Shown piece by piece: positions 45,356 to 55,513 of a DNA stretch of 64,000 nt; positions within the stretch are counted from its first letter, which is position 1; every line of letters starts with the position of its first letter. A program made the translations under genes and the position numbers. The DNA comes from Aquificota bacterium. Its GTDB lineage: Bacteria > Aquificota > Aquificia > Aquificales > Hydrogenothermaceae. The notes beneath the pieces were generated by a model. It was not told the DNA's origin. It saw nothing but the letters and a program-made list of their open reading frames with translations, and searched no databases. The stretch is taken from NCBI GenBank assembly GCA_013153635.1, contig JAADDZ010000012.1:1-64000 (forward strand). Direction: 5' to 3'.

Positions 45356-47785
45356 ATGAGGTCTATAATAATCGCATTTTTAATTGTTTTTATTTCTTCT
45401 TGCGGTACAATCCAGAAGAAAGCCAAAGAATTTAAAAAAGAGTATTTTGAGTTAGAAGAAGAAGAAAAAAAACCAAAAAAAGAAGAAACATTAAAAATCC
45501 CAAAAGAAGAGATAACAAAGACTTTTATAAAAGACAGGTCTGCAAAACTCCCAGATGTAAAAAAGTTAGAGTTATCTTCTGAACTAAAAGAAATCAAAAC
45601 CCTAAAAGGTCACACAGATGCGGTAAATGACCTTGTTTTTAGCAAAACTGGAAAATATCTAATCTCTACCAGTGCTGATAAAACTGTAAAAATATGGGAT
45701 TTAAAGAGAATGAAATTAGTAAAAACTCTAGAAGGACATGCAGATACAGTTACTAGTGTTGATATATCGAAAGATGGTAAATATATAGCTACTGGGAGTT
45801 GGGACGGTTCTATAAATATATGGGACTTTAAAACTGGTGAACTTTTGACTACGATAGAAGGCATTTTTTCGTATATTAATGACGTTGCTTTCTCTCCTAC
45901 AGATAGATTGCTAGCCGCCGCTGGGATAGATAAAAAAATATTCATCTTCGATTACGAATTAGCAGAACTAGTAAATGAGATAAAAGGTCATACAGATGCA
46001 ATAAATTCATTAGCTTTCTCTCCAAATGGAAAATATCTAGTTTCAGCTAGTAGTGATAGAACAGTAAAAGTATGGAGTGTTCATAAAGGAGAGTTGCTAA
46101 AAACACTAGCCGCCCATAATGATATTGCAAAAAGTGTAGCCTACTCTAGGAATGGAAAATATGTAGCTTCTGGAGGTTGGGACAATACCATAAATGTGTG
46201 GGATACAAAAAAATGGCTTATATATAAAAAATTTCAAAGTCCAGCCCTTTTCGTAAACTCTGTGGACTTTTCTAAAGATAGTCGTTTTCTAGCGACGGCA
46301 CACTGGGACAATAGTATTCATATATGGAATATACAAACAGGTGAAGATATAAAATCAAAACAGGCATTTCGTTCTTATGTAACAGTTGTAAAATTCTCTC
46401 CTACCCAAAGGATAATAGCCGCTGGAAGTAACGATTCAGACATAAAAATATTCAGTCTAGGAGATGGATATTTTTCAGCGATTATTGTAGCTCCTGCCCA
46501 AATAGTAACTTACTCTGGAACGAAAGTGAAACTACCAGTAGGAACATATGTAGAAGTAGATGTCCTGTTTAACGAAATTTTCGTTCCAGATAAAAACATA
46601 AAAGGAAAATTGATAAAAGGAAAATATGACACCCTGTACAAAGTCCTAAACCCAGTAGTCGTTTTTGAGGAAACATCTATATACAAATCTCCAAAGTTTG
46701 TTAAAAAGATAGGAAACATATCAGCAGGAACTATCTTGGATACCAAAAGTATACTGTTATCTCCAGACTTAAAAGCCGCACTGATAAAAGTTGGGAAAAA
46801 ACATGGCTGGATAAAAAGTGGTAATATCGCAAAACTCGAAAAGAACACAGACTTTTATATAGTTACAGCTAAAGAAGCTGTTCTTTTAGACTCTCCAAAA
46901 GGAAAAAAACTGGCAAAACTGATAAGAGGTATGGCATTAGAAGGTATATATTATGCCCCTTACCTAAAAACCTACTATGTAAAAACCCCTGTGGGAAAAG
47001 GTTGGGTAAAAGAAGAATACATAACAAAAGTTGATTATGAAACAGTAAGACAGACTTACATAGTATTAAAAGGAGCAAAAATCCTTATATCTCCGTTTAT
47101 GATAGAAAGCTCTGGAAAATTACCAGAAGGGATAGAGATAAAACCAGAAGCACGAGTAAAGATAGATAACAAATACTACTACTATGTTGATTTAACAAAA
47201 TACGGTAAAGAACTGTGCAAAGGTTACTGTATGGGATATATAGAGCAAAAGTATCTAAAACCAGTAAACATCGTTTCAAAACATACAGTATGGACTAAAG
47301 AGAAAACAGCTCTTAGACTTTCTCCAAAAGGCACAAAAATCATAGACATTGAAAAATCTACCGAACTAAATCCATTAGCCCATACCGAGAACTACTACAA
47401 AGTCGAGATAAACCCACCGGGAATAACAGGTTGGGTAGAGAAGAAATCCTTAACCTCTATCAAACCTAAAAAGGTAGCAAAAACTCCAATAATAGAAGAA
47501 GAAATCCCTCCAAAGCCAAAACCAAAACCAAAGCCAAAGAAAAAACCTGTTACCAAAAAAGTCAAGAAAAAAGAAAGAATCGCCTACATAAATGTCCCAG
47601 CCCTAAACCTAAGAGAAAAACCTGTACCCGGTGCAAAAATCCTTGCAGTCATACCAAGAGGTTATGAAGTTATAGTCTTAGAAAAAGGGAAAAACGGCTG
47701 GGTAAAAGTCAAATACTACAGTAGAACAAAAAACAAGTTCCTAATAGGTTGGCTAAAAGAAAAATATCTAAAATACAAAAATTAA
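45356..47785 (+). CDS. Lipoprotein with seven WD40 repeats and several SH3-like domains
   Basis: ATG 45356 has GAGG five bases upstream and gives a clean lipoprotein signal (FISSCG, Cys16). After a Lys/Glu-rich linker there are seven WD40 repeats (about 80-370) ending in VKIWDL, INIWDF, IFIFDY, VKVWSV, INVWDT, IHIWNI and IKIFSL, enough for one propeller. The rest holds four or so SH3b-like units (HGWIKSG, KGWVKEEY, TGWVEKKS, NGWVKVKY) and a Lys-Pro linker before the last one (ALNLREKPVPGAKI). It is probably a periplasmic or outer-membrane scaffold near peptidoglycan. The partner is unknown. Divergent from rsmD. Confidence 0.85.
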   Translation: MRSIIIAFLIVFISSCGTIQKKAKEFKKEYFELEEEEKKPKKEETLKIPKEEITKTFIKDRSAKLPDVKKLELSSELKEIKTLKGHTDAVNDLVFSKTGKYLISTSADKTVKIWDLKRMKLVKTLEGHADTVTSVDISKDGKYIATGSWDGSINIWDFKTGELLTTIEGIFSYINDVAFSPTDRLLAAAGIDKKIFIFDYELAELVNEIKGHTDAINSLAFSPNGKYLVSASSDRTVKVWSVHKGELLKTLAAHNDIAKSVAYSRNGKYVASGGWDNTINVWDTKKWLIYKKFQSPALFVNSVDFSKDSRFLATAHWDNSIHIWNIQTGEDIKSKQAFRSYVTVVKFSPTQRIIAAGSNDSDIKIFSLGDGYFSAIIVAPAQIVTYSGTKVKLPVGTYVEVDVLFNEIFVPDKNIKGKLIKGKYDTLYKVLNPVVVFEETSIYKSPKFVKKIGNISAGTILDTKSILLSPDLKAALIKVGKKHGWIKSGNIAKLEKNTDFYIVTAKEAVLLDSPKGKKLAKLIRGMALEGIYYAPYLKTYYVKTPVGKGWVKEEYITKVDYETVRQTYIVLKGAKILISPFMIESSGKLPEGIEIKPEARVKIDNKYYYYVDLTKYGKELCKGYCMGYIEQKYLKPVNIVSKHTVWTKEKTALRLSPKGTKIIDIEKSTELNPLAHTENYYKVEINPPGITGWVEKKSLTSIKPKKVAKTPIIEEEIPPKPKPKPKPKKKPVTKKVKKKERIAYINVPALNLREKPVPGAKILAVIPRGYEVIVLEKGKNGWVKVKYYSRTKNKFLIGWLKEKYLKYKN

Positions 47786-47858
47786 ACTACCCAAATTGCC
47801 ATAAAATTTTAATTGTTTATGTTTAATATTGAAAAGTTTTTCATCAAGGAGGGATAAA

Positions 47859-49760
47859 ATGGCAGACCCAAGAGATGAAGTTTTACTAAAAATAGAAAAA
47901 GTGTACTATCCACCAAAAAGAGTGTTGGATAAAGCTTTAATAACAAAAGAACAATTTGACCAGATGTATCAGCAGTCCATAGAAAACCCTGAAGAATTCT
48001 GGGCTAAAATGGCACAATCAGAACTAAAATGGTTCAAGAAATGGGACAAAGTCTTTGAGTGGAACTTCCCTTACTACAAGTGGTTTATTGGTGGAAAATT
48101 AAACATAACATACAACTGTTTAGACAGACATGTAGAGGAAGGAAGAAGAAACAAAGTAGCTTACATATACACAAACGAAGACAACCAAGAAAAAAAGATT
48201 ACATACGGAGAACTTTTAGAGCTAGTTAACAAAATAGCAAATGGTCTTAAATCTCTTGGAGTTAAAAAAGGAGATAGAGTTGTTATATATATGCCGTTAG
48301 TTATAGAACAGCTAGCTGTGATGTTAGCATGCGCACGGATAGGAGCTATTCATTCCGTTGTTTATGCAGGATTTAGTGCAAATGCCCTAAAAATGCGTAT
48401 AGAAGATGCAAAAGCAAAAATTGTATTTACTTCTACATGGACAAAAAGAAGAGGAAAAAAAATAGACCTAAAATCAGTAGTAGACGAAGCTGTAGAGCAG
48501 ATAGATTTTGTAGAAAAAGTAGTTGTTTTACATAGAGAAGGAGACCAGATAGAGCTTCAAGATAGAGAGATAGACTTTTATAACCTCATAGAAGATAGTT
48601 CCCCAGACTGTAAGCCAGAAGAGATGGACGCAGAAGACCCGCTTTTTATCCTTTATACTTCGGGGTCTACTGGAAAACCAAAAGGTGTACTCCACACAAT
48701 AGGTGGTTACAATCTCTACACCCACGTAACTACAAAGTACGTTTTCGATATACACGAAGATGATATTTTCTGGTGTACCGCCGACCCCGGTTGGATAACT
48801 GGGCATAGTTATATGGTTTATGGACCTTTGTCTGTAGGAACGACCTCTGTTATAGCAGAAGGCGCTCCAGACTACCCAGACCCGGGAAGATGGTGGTCTA
48901 TAGTAGAAAAATACCGAGTAAACATCTTTTATACAGCTCCTACAGCCATAAGATTGTTTATGAAATATGGGGAAGAATGGCCGGCTAAATATGACCTCTC
49001 TTCACTAAGGATACTAGGGTCTGTAGGAGAGCCTATAAATCCAGAAGCTTGGATTTGGTACTATGAGAATATAGGAAGAAAGCAATGTTCCATAGTAGAT
49101 ACTTGGTGGCAGACCGAAACAGGGGGACACATGATAACAACTGTTCCAGCCTACCCCCAAAAACCCGGAAAAGCTGGAAAACCATTCTTTGGTATAGAAG
49201 CCCAAATCGTGGACAAAGATGGAAAACCAGTAGAAGTCAACACTGTAGGGTATCTAGTTATAAAAAAACCTTGGCCTTCTGCCCTTCGAACATGCTGGGG
49301 AGAACCAGAGAGATTCGAAAAGTACTGGACAGAAATAGACCATATGTATTTCTCTGGAGACCTTGCAACAAAAGATGAAGACGGATACATAATGATACTA
49401 GGAAGAGCTGATGATGTTATAAATGTATCAGGACACAGAATTGGAACAGCAGAAGTAGAAAGCGCCCTAGTATCCCATAAAGCTGTAGCAGAAGCCGCAG
49501 TCATAGGAAAACCTCACAACATAAAAGGAGAATCTATAAAAGCTTTCGTAATACTTAAACAAGGATATGAATCTTCAGAGAATCTGCTCACCGAGTTAAA
49601 GCTACATGTCAAAAATGAACTTGGCTCTTTAGCTGTTCCTGACGAAATAGAGTTTGTAGACAAACTCCCAAAAACAAGGAGCGGTAAGATAATGAGAAGA
49701 ATACTAAGGGCAAAAGAGCTAGGAATGCCGTTAGGAGATATTTCTACCTTAGAAGACTAA
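47859..49760 (+). CDS. acsA: Acetyl-CoA synthetase
   Basis: Activates acetate to acetyl-CoA through acetyl-AMP. The AMP-binding P-loop is YTSGSTGKPKGVLHT, with DTWWQTETGGH and the C-terminal acetylatable lysine in RSGKIMRRILR. 633 residues from ATG 47859, which has AAGGAGG seven bases upstream; the in-frame codons before it lack a site. A membrane-protein pair follows after 44 bases. Confidence 0.97.
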   Translation: MADPRDEVLLKIEKVYYPPKRVLDKALITKEQFDQMYQQSIENPEEFWAKMAQSELKWFKKWDKVFEWNFPYYKWFIGGKLNITYNCLDRHVEEGRRNKVAYIYTNEDNQEKKITYGELLELVNKIANGLKSLGVKKGDRVVIYMPLVIEQLAVMLACARIGAIHSVVYAGFSANALKMRIEDAKAKIVFTSTWTKRRGKKIDLKSVVDEAVEQIDFVEKVVVLHREGDQIELQDREIDFYNLIEDSSPDCKPEEMDAEDPLFILYTSGSTGKPKGVLHTIGGYNLYTHVTTKYVFDIHEDDIFWCTADPGWITGHSYMVYGPLSVGTTSVIAEGAPDYPDPGRWWSIVEKYRVNIFYTAPTAIRLFMKYGEEWPAKYDLSSLRILGSVGEPINPEAWIWYYENIGRKQCSIVDTWWQTETGGHMITTVPAYPQKPGKAGKPFFGIEAQIVDKDGKPVEVNTVGYLVIKKPWPSALRTCWGEPERFEKYWTEIDHMYFSGDLATKDEDGYIMILGRADDVINVSGHRIGTAEVESALVSHKAVAEAAVIGKPHNIKGESIKAFVILKQGYESSENLLTELKLHVKNELGSLAVPDEIEFVDKLPKTRSGKIMRRILRAKELGMPLGDISTLED

Positions 49761-49804
49761 CTGTTTCCTATGATATACTAAAAGAAAAACAAAGAAAACA
49801 AGAG

Positions 49805-50305
49805 ATGAACTACATTTTTAAACTTTTAAAAGCTTTAAATTCAAATCAAGCCCCATGGCAGATAAGTCTCGCTTTTGTTTTAGGTATGATTTTAGGGTTT
49901 TTACCTTTTTTTAACTTTTTTAGCTTTTTTGTAATAGTTTTGGCTTTTGTAATTAACATAAATATAAGTATGTTTATACTATCTTCTGGGGTCTTCGCAA
50001 CTATAGGATTACTGTTAGACCCTGTTTTTGACAAAGTAGGGTATGCTATCTTAACATTTGAGCCTTTAATCCCTCTATGGACTTTTTTATACAACATACC
50101 TTATGTACAGTGGACAGGTTACAATAATACAGTTGTAATGGGAAGCCTTGCTATTTCATTACTATTGGCTGTTCCTATCTTTTTTATCACAAACAGACTG
50201 ATAATAAAGTACAGAGAAAAATTGGCATGGATTTTTGATAGGATACCTATCCTTAGAGGATTTAAAATATTCAAGTTCTTAGAAACTTTTAAAGGGCAAG
50301 AGTAA
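49805..50305 (+). CDS. TIGR03546-like inner-membrane protein
   Basis: 166 residues with about four hydrophobic helices. The N-terminus ALNSNQAPWQISLAFVLGMILGFLP is the recognisable segment of the TIGR03546 family (DUF2062-like), which normally occurs as a pair with the next gene. Function unknown. The stop overlaps the next ATG by one base (TAATG). Confidence 0.75.
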   Translation: MNYIFKLLKALNSNQAPWQISLAFVLGMILGFLPFFNFFSFFVIVLAFVININISMFILSSGVFATIGLLLDPVFDKVGYAILTFEPLIPLWTFLYNIPYVQWTGYNNTVVMGSLAISLLLAVPIFFITNRLIIKYREKLAWIFDRIPILRGFKIFKFLETFKGQE

Positions 50306-52077
50306 TGAAAATATTCAGATGGCAAGGTATTATCATTCTTCTTGTTCTTATTGCTCTTGTTAGTGTGTTTTTTATATTTTTCTTTGACACACTAGTCAAA
50401 AAAACTTTAGAAAAAACTCTATCCACAGCTTTACGAAGACCTGTAGAGATACAGTCCTTTAAATCAAACATACTCTCTCTAAAGTTTACAATACAAAACA
50501 TACAGGTGGCAGATAAAAAGAACCCTTACAAAAATCTCGTTCAGATAAAAAAAGTTGCATTTGATTTGTCGTCTGAAAAGTTAGCTTTCAAAAAATACCA
50601 CATAGAGAACCTGTCTGTAGAAGATATAGCACTAAATACCCAGCGGAAAACACCTGCCTTTACAAAAGAAGAGCAGGAAGAAAGAGAAAAAAAGGACTCA
50701 AAAAAGATTCCAAACATCTTTGAAAAACTCAAATTTCCTTCCGTTGAAGAAATATTGAAAAAAGAAAAGTTAAAAACTGTAGAAGTTGGAAAACATTACG
50801 AAAAAGAGCTTTCTTACTCTATACAAGAGTGGAAAACATACTACAAAGATATACAAAAAGAAAGAGAACATATAGAAAAATTAAAACAGCAGATAAAAAC
50901 TTTAGAAAATCAAGTAAAACATATAAAAAGCTTAGATGACATTAAAAAGATAAAAGAAAATGTAAAAAGCCTAAAGGCACAGATTGACGATAGATTAAAA
51001 AAGATAAAAAACCTAAAACAGAAACTAAAAGAAGATACTCAAAAAATCCAAAATGCATATAAAGATATAAATCAAGCTTATAAGTACGACCTAAACTATC
51101 TTAAAAATAAATATTCCTTAGATTTAGAGGGAGGTATAAATCTAGCTGGTCTTTTATTTGGAGATACTATTAAAAATTATCTAAAAAAGGGTATATCTAT
51201 TTATAAGACGATTTCTCCATATCTAAAAAGAGGAGAAGAAAAACAAAAAGAGCTACAAGAAAAGAGATACAGACTAGAAGGTAGATATGTAAAATATGTA
51301 GAATATAATCCTTCTCCTGATTTTGTTATAAAAGAGGGAAAATTATCTTTATTTATGTTTGACTCAAAGATAACAGGTAGATTGAAGAACTTTAGCGACA
51401 ACCAAAAGATATACAAGAAACCTTTTGAGATATTTTTAAACTCAAAAGAAACAAAACTGTTCAAAGATTTTAGATTCTATTCTAAGTTTGACAGAACAAC
51501 CAAACAAGAAAAAGATAACTTTAATTTAGAGATAGATAATCTAAAAACAAAAGAGATAGTACTCAAAAACTTTATAAAGTTCACAGAAAACTCTGTTAAT
51601 CTCCGTGCCGATGTATCTGTGTTAGAAGAAAAGATACTAAACGGGGAGGTAAAGTTTATCTTTGAAAAAACCAAACCTATAATACTTAGGACAGATAGTT
51701 CTGCCGAGATTTTTAAACAGCTTTTTGAAGATATAAATAGATTTTTCGTTTTAGTCAAACTAGGAGGTACTCTTGAGTCACCATCATTCAAAATAAAATC
51801 AGACCTTGATGATATGTTATCAGCTAGATTCAAAAATTTGGTAAATCAAAAGATAGCTAAATTCAATACAGAGCTTCAGGCAAAATTAGACCAAAATAGA
51901 CAAAAGTATGAAAAACAGATTCAGCAGTACAAAAAAGAGTTTGAAAAATATTCAAAACTGATTTCCCAATATGAATCAGAATATAAACAGCTTTTAGAAG
52001 AGATAAAAAGAAAATTCGATACAAAAGAGCTTCAAAAGAAAATCAAAAAAAGTATACTTAAAAAATTTAAGTTCTAA
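50305..52077 (+). CDS. TIGR03545-like membrane-anchored coiled-coil protein
   Basis: 590 residues: one N-terminal membrane helix (about 8-29), an AsmA-like beginning (LSTALRRPVEIQSFKSNILSLKFTIQNI), a long charged coiled coil at about 120-260 and again at 530-590. Paired with the previous gene as in other outer-membrane-bearing bacteria. The AsmA-like start suggests an envelope-spanning or lipid-related role, which is inference. The 3' end overlaps the convergent gene by four bases. Confidence 0.78.
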   Translation: MKIFRWQGIIILLVLIALVSVFFIFFFDTLVKKTLEKTLSTALRRPVEIQSFKSNILSLKFTIQNIQVADKKNPYKNLVQIKKVAFDLSSEKLAFKKYHIENLSVEDIALNTQRKTPAFTKEEQEEREKKDSKKIPNIFEKLKFPSVEEILKKEKLKTVEVGKHYEKELSYSIQEWKTYYKDIQKEREHIEKLKQQIKTLENQVKHIKSLDDIKKIKENVKSLKAQIDDRLKKIKNLKQKLKEDTQKIQNAYKDINQAYKYDLNYLKNKYSLDLEGGINLAGLLFGDTIKNYLKKGISIYKTISPYLKRGEEKQKELQEKRYRLEGRYVKYVEYNPSPDFVIKEGKLSLFMFDSKITGRLKNFSDNQKIYKKPFEIFLNSKETKLFKDFRFYSKFDRTTKQEKDNFNLEIDNLKTKEIVLKNFIKFTENSVNLRADVSVLEEKILNGEVKFIFEKTKPIILRTDSSAEIFKQLFEDINRFFVLVKLGGTLESPSFKIKSDLDDMLSARFKNLVNQKIAKFNTELQAKLDQNRQKYEKQIQQYKKEFEKYSKLISQYESEYKQLLEEIKRKFDTKELQKKIKKSILKKFKF

Positions 52078-52472
52078 GAGAATATTTTTATAAGTAGTAT
52101 CGATACGGCTACTCCAGTGATAAAAGCTATTATTGATAAAATGATATTTGAGCTTCTTTGAAGTTCCTTGTCGTAGTTCTCTATTAAAAATCTGTTCTCT
52201 TTGAGCAGAAGATTTCGAAGTAGATTTTTATCTATCTGGGAAATTATCTTTTTGTCTAAAAGGTTTACTTTTGCTATATCGTACCAGCTGTCCTCTGACT
52301 CAAAATACATCGATATTTTTAGTATATCTCCCTCTAAGACACCTCTTATTTTATAAAAGTCATAAAAATCCAAAAAATCTTTTTCTAAATCTTCTCCTAG
52401 AATAGAGATAAAAGTCTTTTGTATCTCTTTATCTAAACCATCTCCTAAGAGGACATGTTTTAAGTATTTCAT
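52074..52472 (-). CDS. Unknown protein with C-terminal membrane anchor
   Basis: 132 residues; the first 105 are soluble and charged, and residues about 109-130 form one membrane helix at the very end (tail-anchored). No family recognised. It starts six bases after polX, so is probably co-transcribed with it. Confidence 0.7.
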   Translation of the reverse strand: MKYLKHVLLGDGLDKEIQKTFISILGEDLEKDFLDFYDFYKIRGVLEGDILKISMYFESEDSWYDIAKVNLLDKKIISQIDKNLLRNLLLKENRFLIENYDKELQRSSNIILSIIAFITGVAVSILLIKIFS

Positions 52473-52478
52473 TAGAGT

Positions 52479-54242
52479 TCATCTCTTTAGTCTTGCCCCT
52501 AACTTTTTTCTTTTGGCGTTGACAAATTTTTGCACCTCTTCCCAGCTCTTTGTGTTTAATATATTTTCTTTGGTAGCCCAACCTCTACGAGCTTGGGAAA
52601 CTCCTATCTCCATATATGCAAACTGTCTTAGATTGTGACTGTCTGAATTTATAACAAGCATAACATTTTCATCTACCGCCCTTTTTATCCAAATGTCGTT
52701 TAAATCCATTCTAAATGGTTGGGCATTAACTTCCAACGCTGTACCTGTTTCCCTTGCCACTTTCATTATAATGTCCATATCTAAAGGATACGGTTCTCTT
52801 TGTCCTATTATTCTACCTGTAGGGTGTCCAATCACCGTTACATATGGATTTTCCATCGCTTTTACGATTCTTTCTGTATTGTCCTGATTTAGATAAGAAT
52901 GAATAGATGCTATTACCCAGTCTAGCTTAGATAGTACTTCATCAGATAGGTCTAACGAGCCATCATATAGAATGTCTACTTCTATTCCTTTTTTTACAAA
53001 ATCAAAACCTAACATCTTGTTTAGCTTTTCTATCTGTTCTATCTCTTGTAAGAGTTTTTCTTCATCTAAACCGTGAGCCACTCTTACTGCTTTTGAGTGG
53101 TCTGTTATAGCTATGTATTCATATTTGTAATGCTTTTTAACATGATTAACGATTTCTTCTATAGAATAAGCTCCATCAGTCCATACAGAGTGTATGTGGA
53201 GGTCTCCTTTTATATCTTTCAGTTCTACTAATTTTGGGAGTCTATGCTCCAACGCTAACTCTATCTCCCCTCTGTCTTCTCTCATCTCTGGAGGAATCCA
53301 ATCCATTCCTATAGTATTGTAAACCTCTTCTTCTGTTCTTCCAGCTATCTTCTTCCCAGTTTTAATATCAAAAACTCCGTATTCGTTTATCTTAAGACCT
53401 TTATCTTTTGCTATCTCTCTTATGTGGACATTATGCTGTTTTGAACCTGTGAAGTATTGGAGAGCGGCTCCCCATTCTTCTTCTTTGAATACTCTTAGGT
53501 CTACCTGTCTTTCTTTTCCTTCTAAGTTCATGATTACACTTGTCTTTTTTTCTCCCTTACCTAAGATTTCTTTGACCTCTTCAAGATTAGCGAAATAGTC
53601 CATGATTTTGGTTCTGTCTTTGTCATCAGAGGCTATGAGTAAGTCTATATCTCCTATTGTTTCTTTCCTACGTCGTAGGCTACCTGCTACCTCTATTTTT
53701 TTTACTTCTTTTAATTTTTTTAATTTATTAACGATATATTTAGCTAGTTGTAAAGCTTCCCAAAGTACAATTCTTCTTTTGGATATTTCATACATCTGTA
53801 GAGCTTTTAGCATATTTTCTACTTTTTTTGCCCCAAAACCTGAAAGACTTTGGATTCTTCCATCTTTTAGTGCTTTTATCAGCTCTTCCTTTGTGGATAT
53901 ACCTAATTCATCATGTACTTTTTTTAGAGTTTTGGGACCTATCCCGGGTAAATCTACTAGCTCTATAAAATCTTCAGGGATTATTTTTTTTAGCTCTTCG
54001 TATCTCGATATTTTCCCTGTTTTTAGATATTCTTCTATCTTTGAGGCGGTGCTTTTTCCTATTCCTCTGATTTTACTAAGCTGTCCACTTTCTAGGTAAT
54101 GTCTTATATCGTCTGGGAGGTCTTCTATGATATTAGCGGCTCTTTGGTATGCTACAGCTCTAAATTTTTCATCTAAAAATTCGTATATAGAAGCCATTTT
54201 TCTAAAGGTATCTGCGATTTCTTTGTTTATATTTTTGTACAT
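52479..54242 (-). CDS. polX: Family X DNA polymerase with PHP domain (PolX)
   Basis: Base-excision-repair-type polymerase. An N-terminal 8-kDa-like helix-hairpin-helix part (IRGIGKSTASKIEEY; LPGIGPKTLKKV) and the nucleotidyltransferase palm with catalytic acids in GSLRRRKETIGDIDLLIAS are followed by a C-terminal PHP phosphoesterase (GDLHIHSVWTDGAY, AITDHS, NSDSH). 587 residues matches bacterial PolX with its 3'-5' exonuclease. Confidence 0.95.
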   Translation of the reverse strand: MYKNINKEIADTFRKMASIYEFLDEKFRAVAYQRAANIIEDLPDDIRHYLESGQLSKIRGIGKSTASKIEEYLKTGKISRYEELKKIIPEDFIELVDLPGIGPKTLKKVHDELGISTKEELIKALKDGRIQSLSGFGAKKVENMLKALQMYEISKRRIVLWEALQLAKYIVNKLKKLKEVKKIEVAGSLRRRKETIGDIDLLIASDDKDRTKIMDYFANLEEVKEILGKGEKKTSVIMNLEGKERQVDLRVFKEEEWGAALQYFTGSKQHNVHIREIAKDKGLKINEYGVFDIKTGKKIAGRTEEEVYNTIGMDWIPPEMREDRGEIELALEHRLPKLVELKDIKGDLHIHSVWTDGAYSIEEIVNHVKKHYKYEYIAITDHSKAVRVAHGLDEEKLLQEIEQIEKLNKMLGFDFVKKGIEVDILYDGSLDLSDEVLSKLDWVIASIHSYLNQDNTERIVKAMENPYVTVIGHPTGRIIGQREPYPLDMDIIMKVARETGTALEVNAQPFRMDLNDIWIKRAVDENVMLVINSDSHNLRQFAYMEIGVSQARRGWATKENILNTKSWEEVQKFVNAKRKKLGARLKR

Positions 54243-54280
54243 ATCCCTCTCCTAAACTAGGACATAAAATTTAATATAAG

Positions 54281-55144
54281 TTAGTTTTCTGTTTTGTCTG
54301 TAGTAAGATAATCCTCAAGATAGTAAATCATTCTAGAACCAATCAAAACTAAACCAAATCCTACATGAAGCCATACGAGAAAAGCAAATATCCCGGATAA
54401 AGAACCATATATTGGATTTACCTTCGCTACAAATATGATGAGCTGGTTGAATATATATTTTATGAAAAATAAAAGTACAGCTACTAGTAGAGAGACAAAT
54501 ACGGTATTTCTGTGTTTTGGATTTTTTCTAGGAGCTAAATAAAAGTATATAACAAATAAAATCAGCCAAAAGAGTAAAAAGGTGAGGATAGAAGTCACAT
54601 TAAATATCAATGTAAGTACAAATTCTAAATTTAGCTGTTTAAACAAACTGTACACATAATCCCATATTACACTACCAGTTATCAAATCCCACATAACAGT
54701 GAGGAATATACTTATCGTATATATAGTAATCAAAATCAGCTTAAAAATAGGTATCCCTAAGATGTATATAAGGGCAAACTTTCTAATTTCAAAGCCTTTT
54801 CCCTCAAAAGTGTAAACGATTGCAGAGTATAAGGTAGTAAACAGGTTAGATGCAAAATAAAAAGCAACAATAAAACTAAATATACCAAACACTGCCCTTT
54901 TGGAAGATAGAGAAACTATAACGTCTAAAAATGTTTTTGATGTTTCAGGAAAAAATTGGTCAAAAATCTTAATTAGTTCTTCATAGTTAAGGTGAATTAT
55001 ATAGGTAGATATGATAATAACAAGTATAAAAAGGGGGAAAAGAGACATAATGGCGTAATAGGATACTGCCGCTGAATGGTAACCGTAACCTTTAAAGAAG
55101 TAATCTAGTGTAGATTGGTAGAATGATGCTAAAAAATTGTATAT
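54281..55144 (-). CDS. YihY/BrkB-family membrane protein, start uncertain
   Basis: Several hydrophobic helices and a C-terminal VWLHVGFGLVLIGSRMIYYLED, as in the BrkB/YihY family. The first ATG in frame is 55048, but the conserved family N-terminus (FKGYGYHSAAVSYYAIMSLF) lies upstream of it in the same open frame, and no ATG, GTG or TTG precedes it. An ATA at 55144 sits five bases after AAAAGGG and is a possible start. Last gene of a run with three small membrane proteins. Confidence 0.75.
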   Translation of the reverse strand: MYNFLASFYQSTLDYFFKGYGYHSAAVSYYAIMSLFPLFILVIIISTYIIHLNYEELIKIFDQFFPETSKTFLDVIVSLSSKRAVFGIFSFIVAFYFASNLFTTLYSAIVYTFEGKGFEIRKFALIYILGIPIFKLILITIYTISIFLTVMWDLITGSVIWDYVYSLFKQLNLEFVLTLIFNVTSILTFLLFWLILFVIYFYLAPRKNPKHRNTVFVSLLVAVLLFFIKYIFNQLIIFVAKVNPIYGSLSGIFAFLVWLHVGFGLVLIGSRMIYYLEDYLTTDKTEN

Positions 55145-55205
55145 ATATCCCTTTTCCTTTTTTACTTGAAAATATCTGTATAGATTAAGATATGCAAGTA
55201 AACTA

Positions 55206-55502
55206 TTAAGCTTCCTTTTCAGCTTTCACCACTTCTTCTAATTTTTTTATTTTTTCTTCTACTTCCTTTAGAATCTGAACTTTTTCTTCTTCGGTCATTT
55301 CGTCTTCTCTTTTTATCAGACCTGTTATTTTATCTATAACCTCTCCTATTGTGGTTTTTGCCTTATCTGTAAGCTCTGCTTCTTTTAAAGCCTCTTGAAG
55401 CTCGTTTAGTTTTTGGAGTATCTCATCTTTCCTTTTGTAGGCAAAATAAGCCCCTACTGCACCTAGAACAGAAGTAACTAAAAGTAAAGCTCCTTTCTTC
55501 AT
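55206..55502 (-). CDS. Small membrane-anchored coiled-coil protein (copy A)
   Basis: 98 residues: one N-terminal hydrophobic helix (about 5-22, then YKRKDE), followed by an acidic/basic coiled coil (KLNELQEALKEAEL; EKIKKLEEVVK). Similar in length and plan to the next gene, so probably a tandem duplicate. YtxH-like architecture. GGAGGG precedes the ATG. Confidence 0.8.
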   Translation of the reverse strand: MKKGALLLVTSVLGAVGAYFAYKRKDEILQKLNELQEALKEAELTDKAKTTIGEVIDKITGLIKREDEMTEEEKVQILKEVEEKIKKLEEVVKAEKEA

Positions 55503-55513
55503 TATACCCTCCT

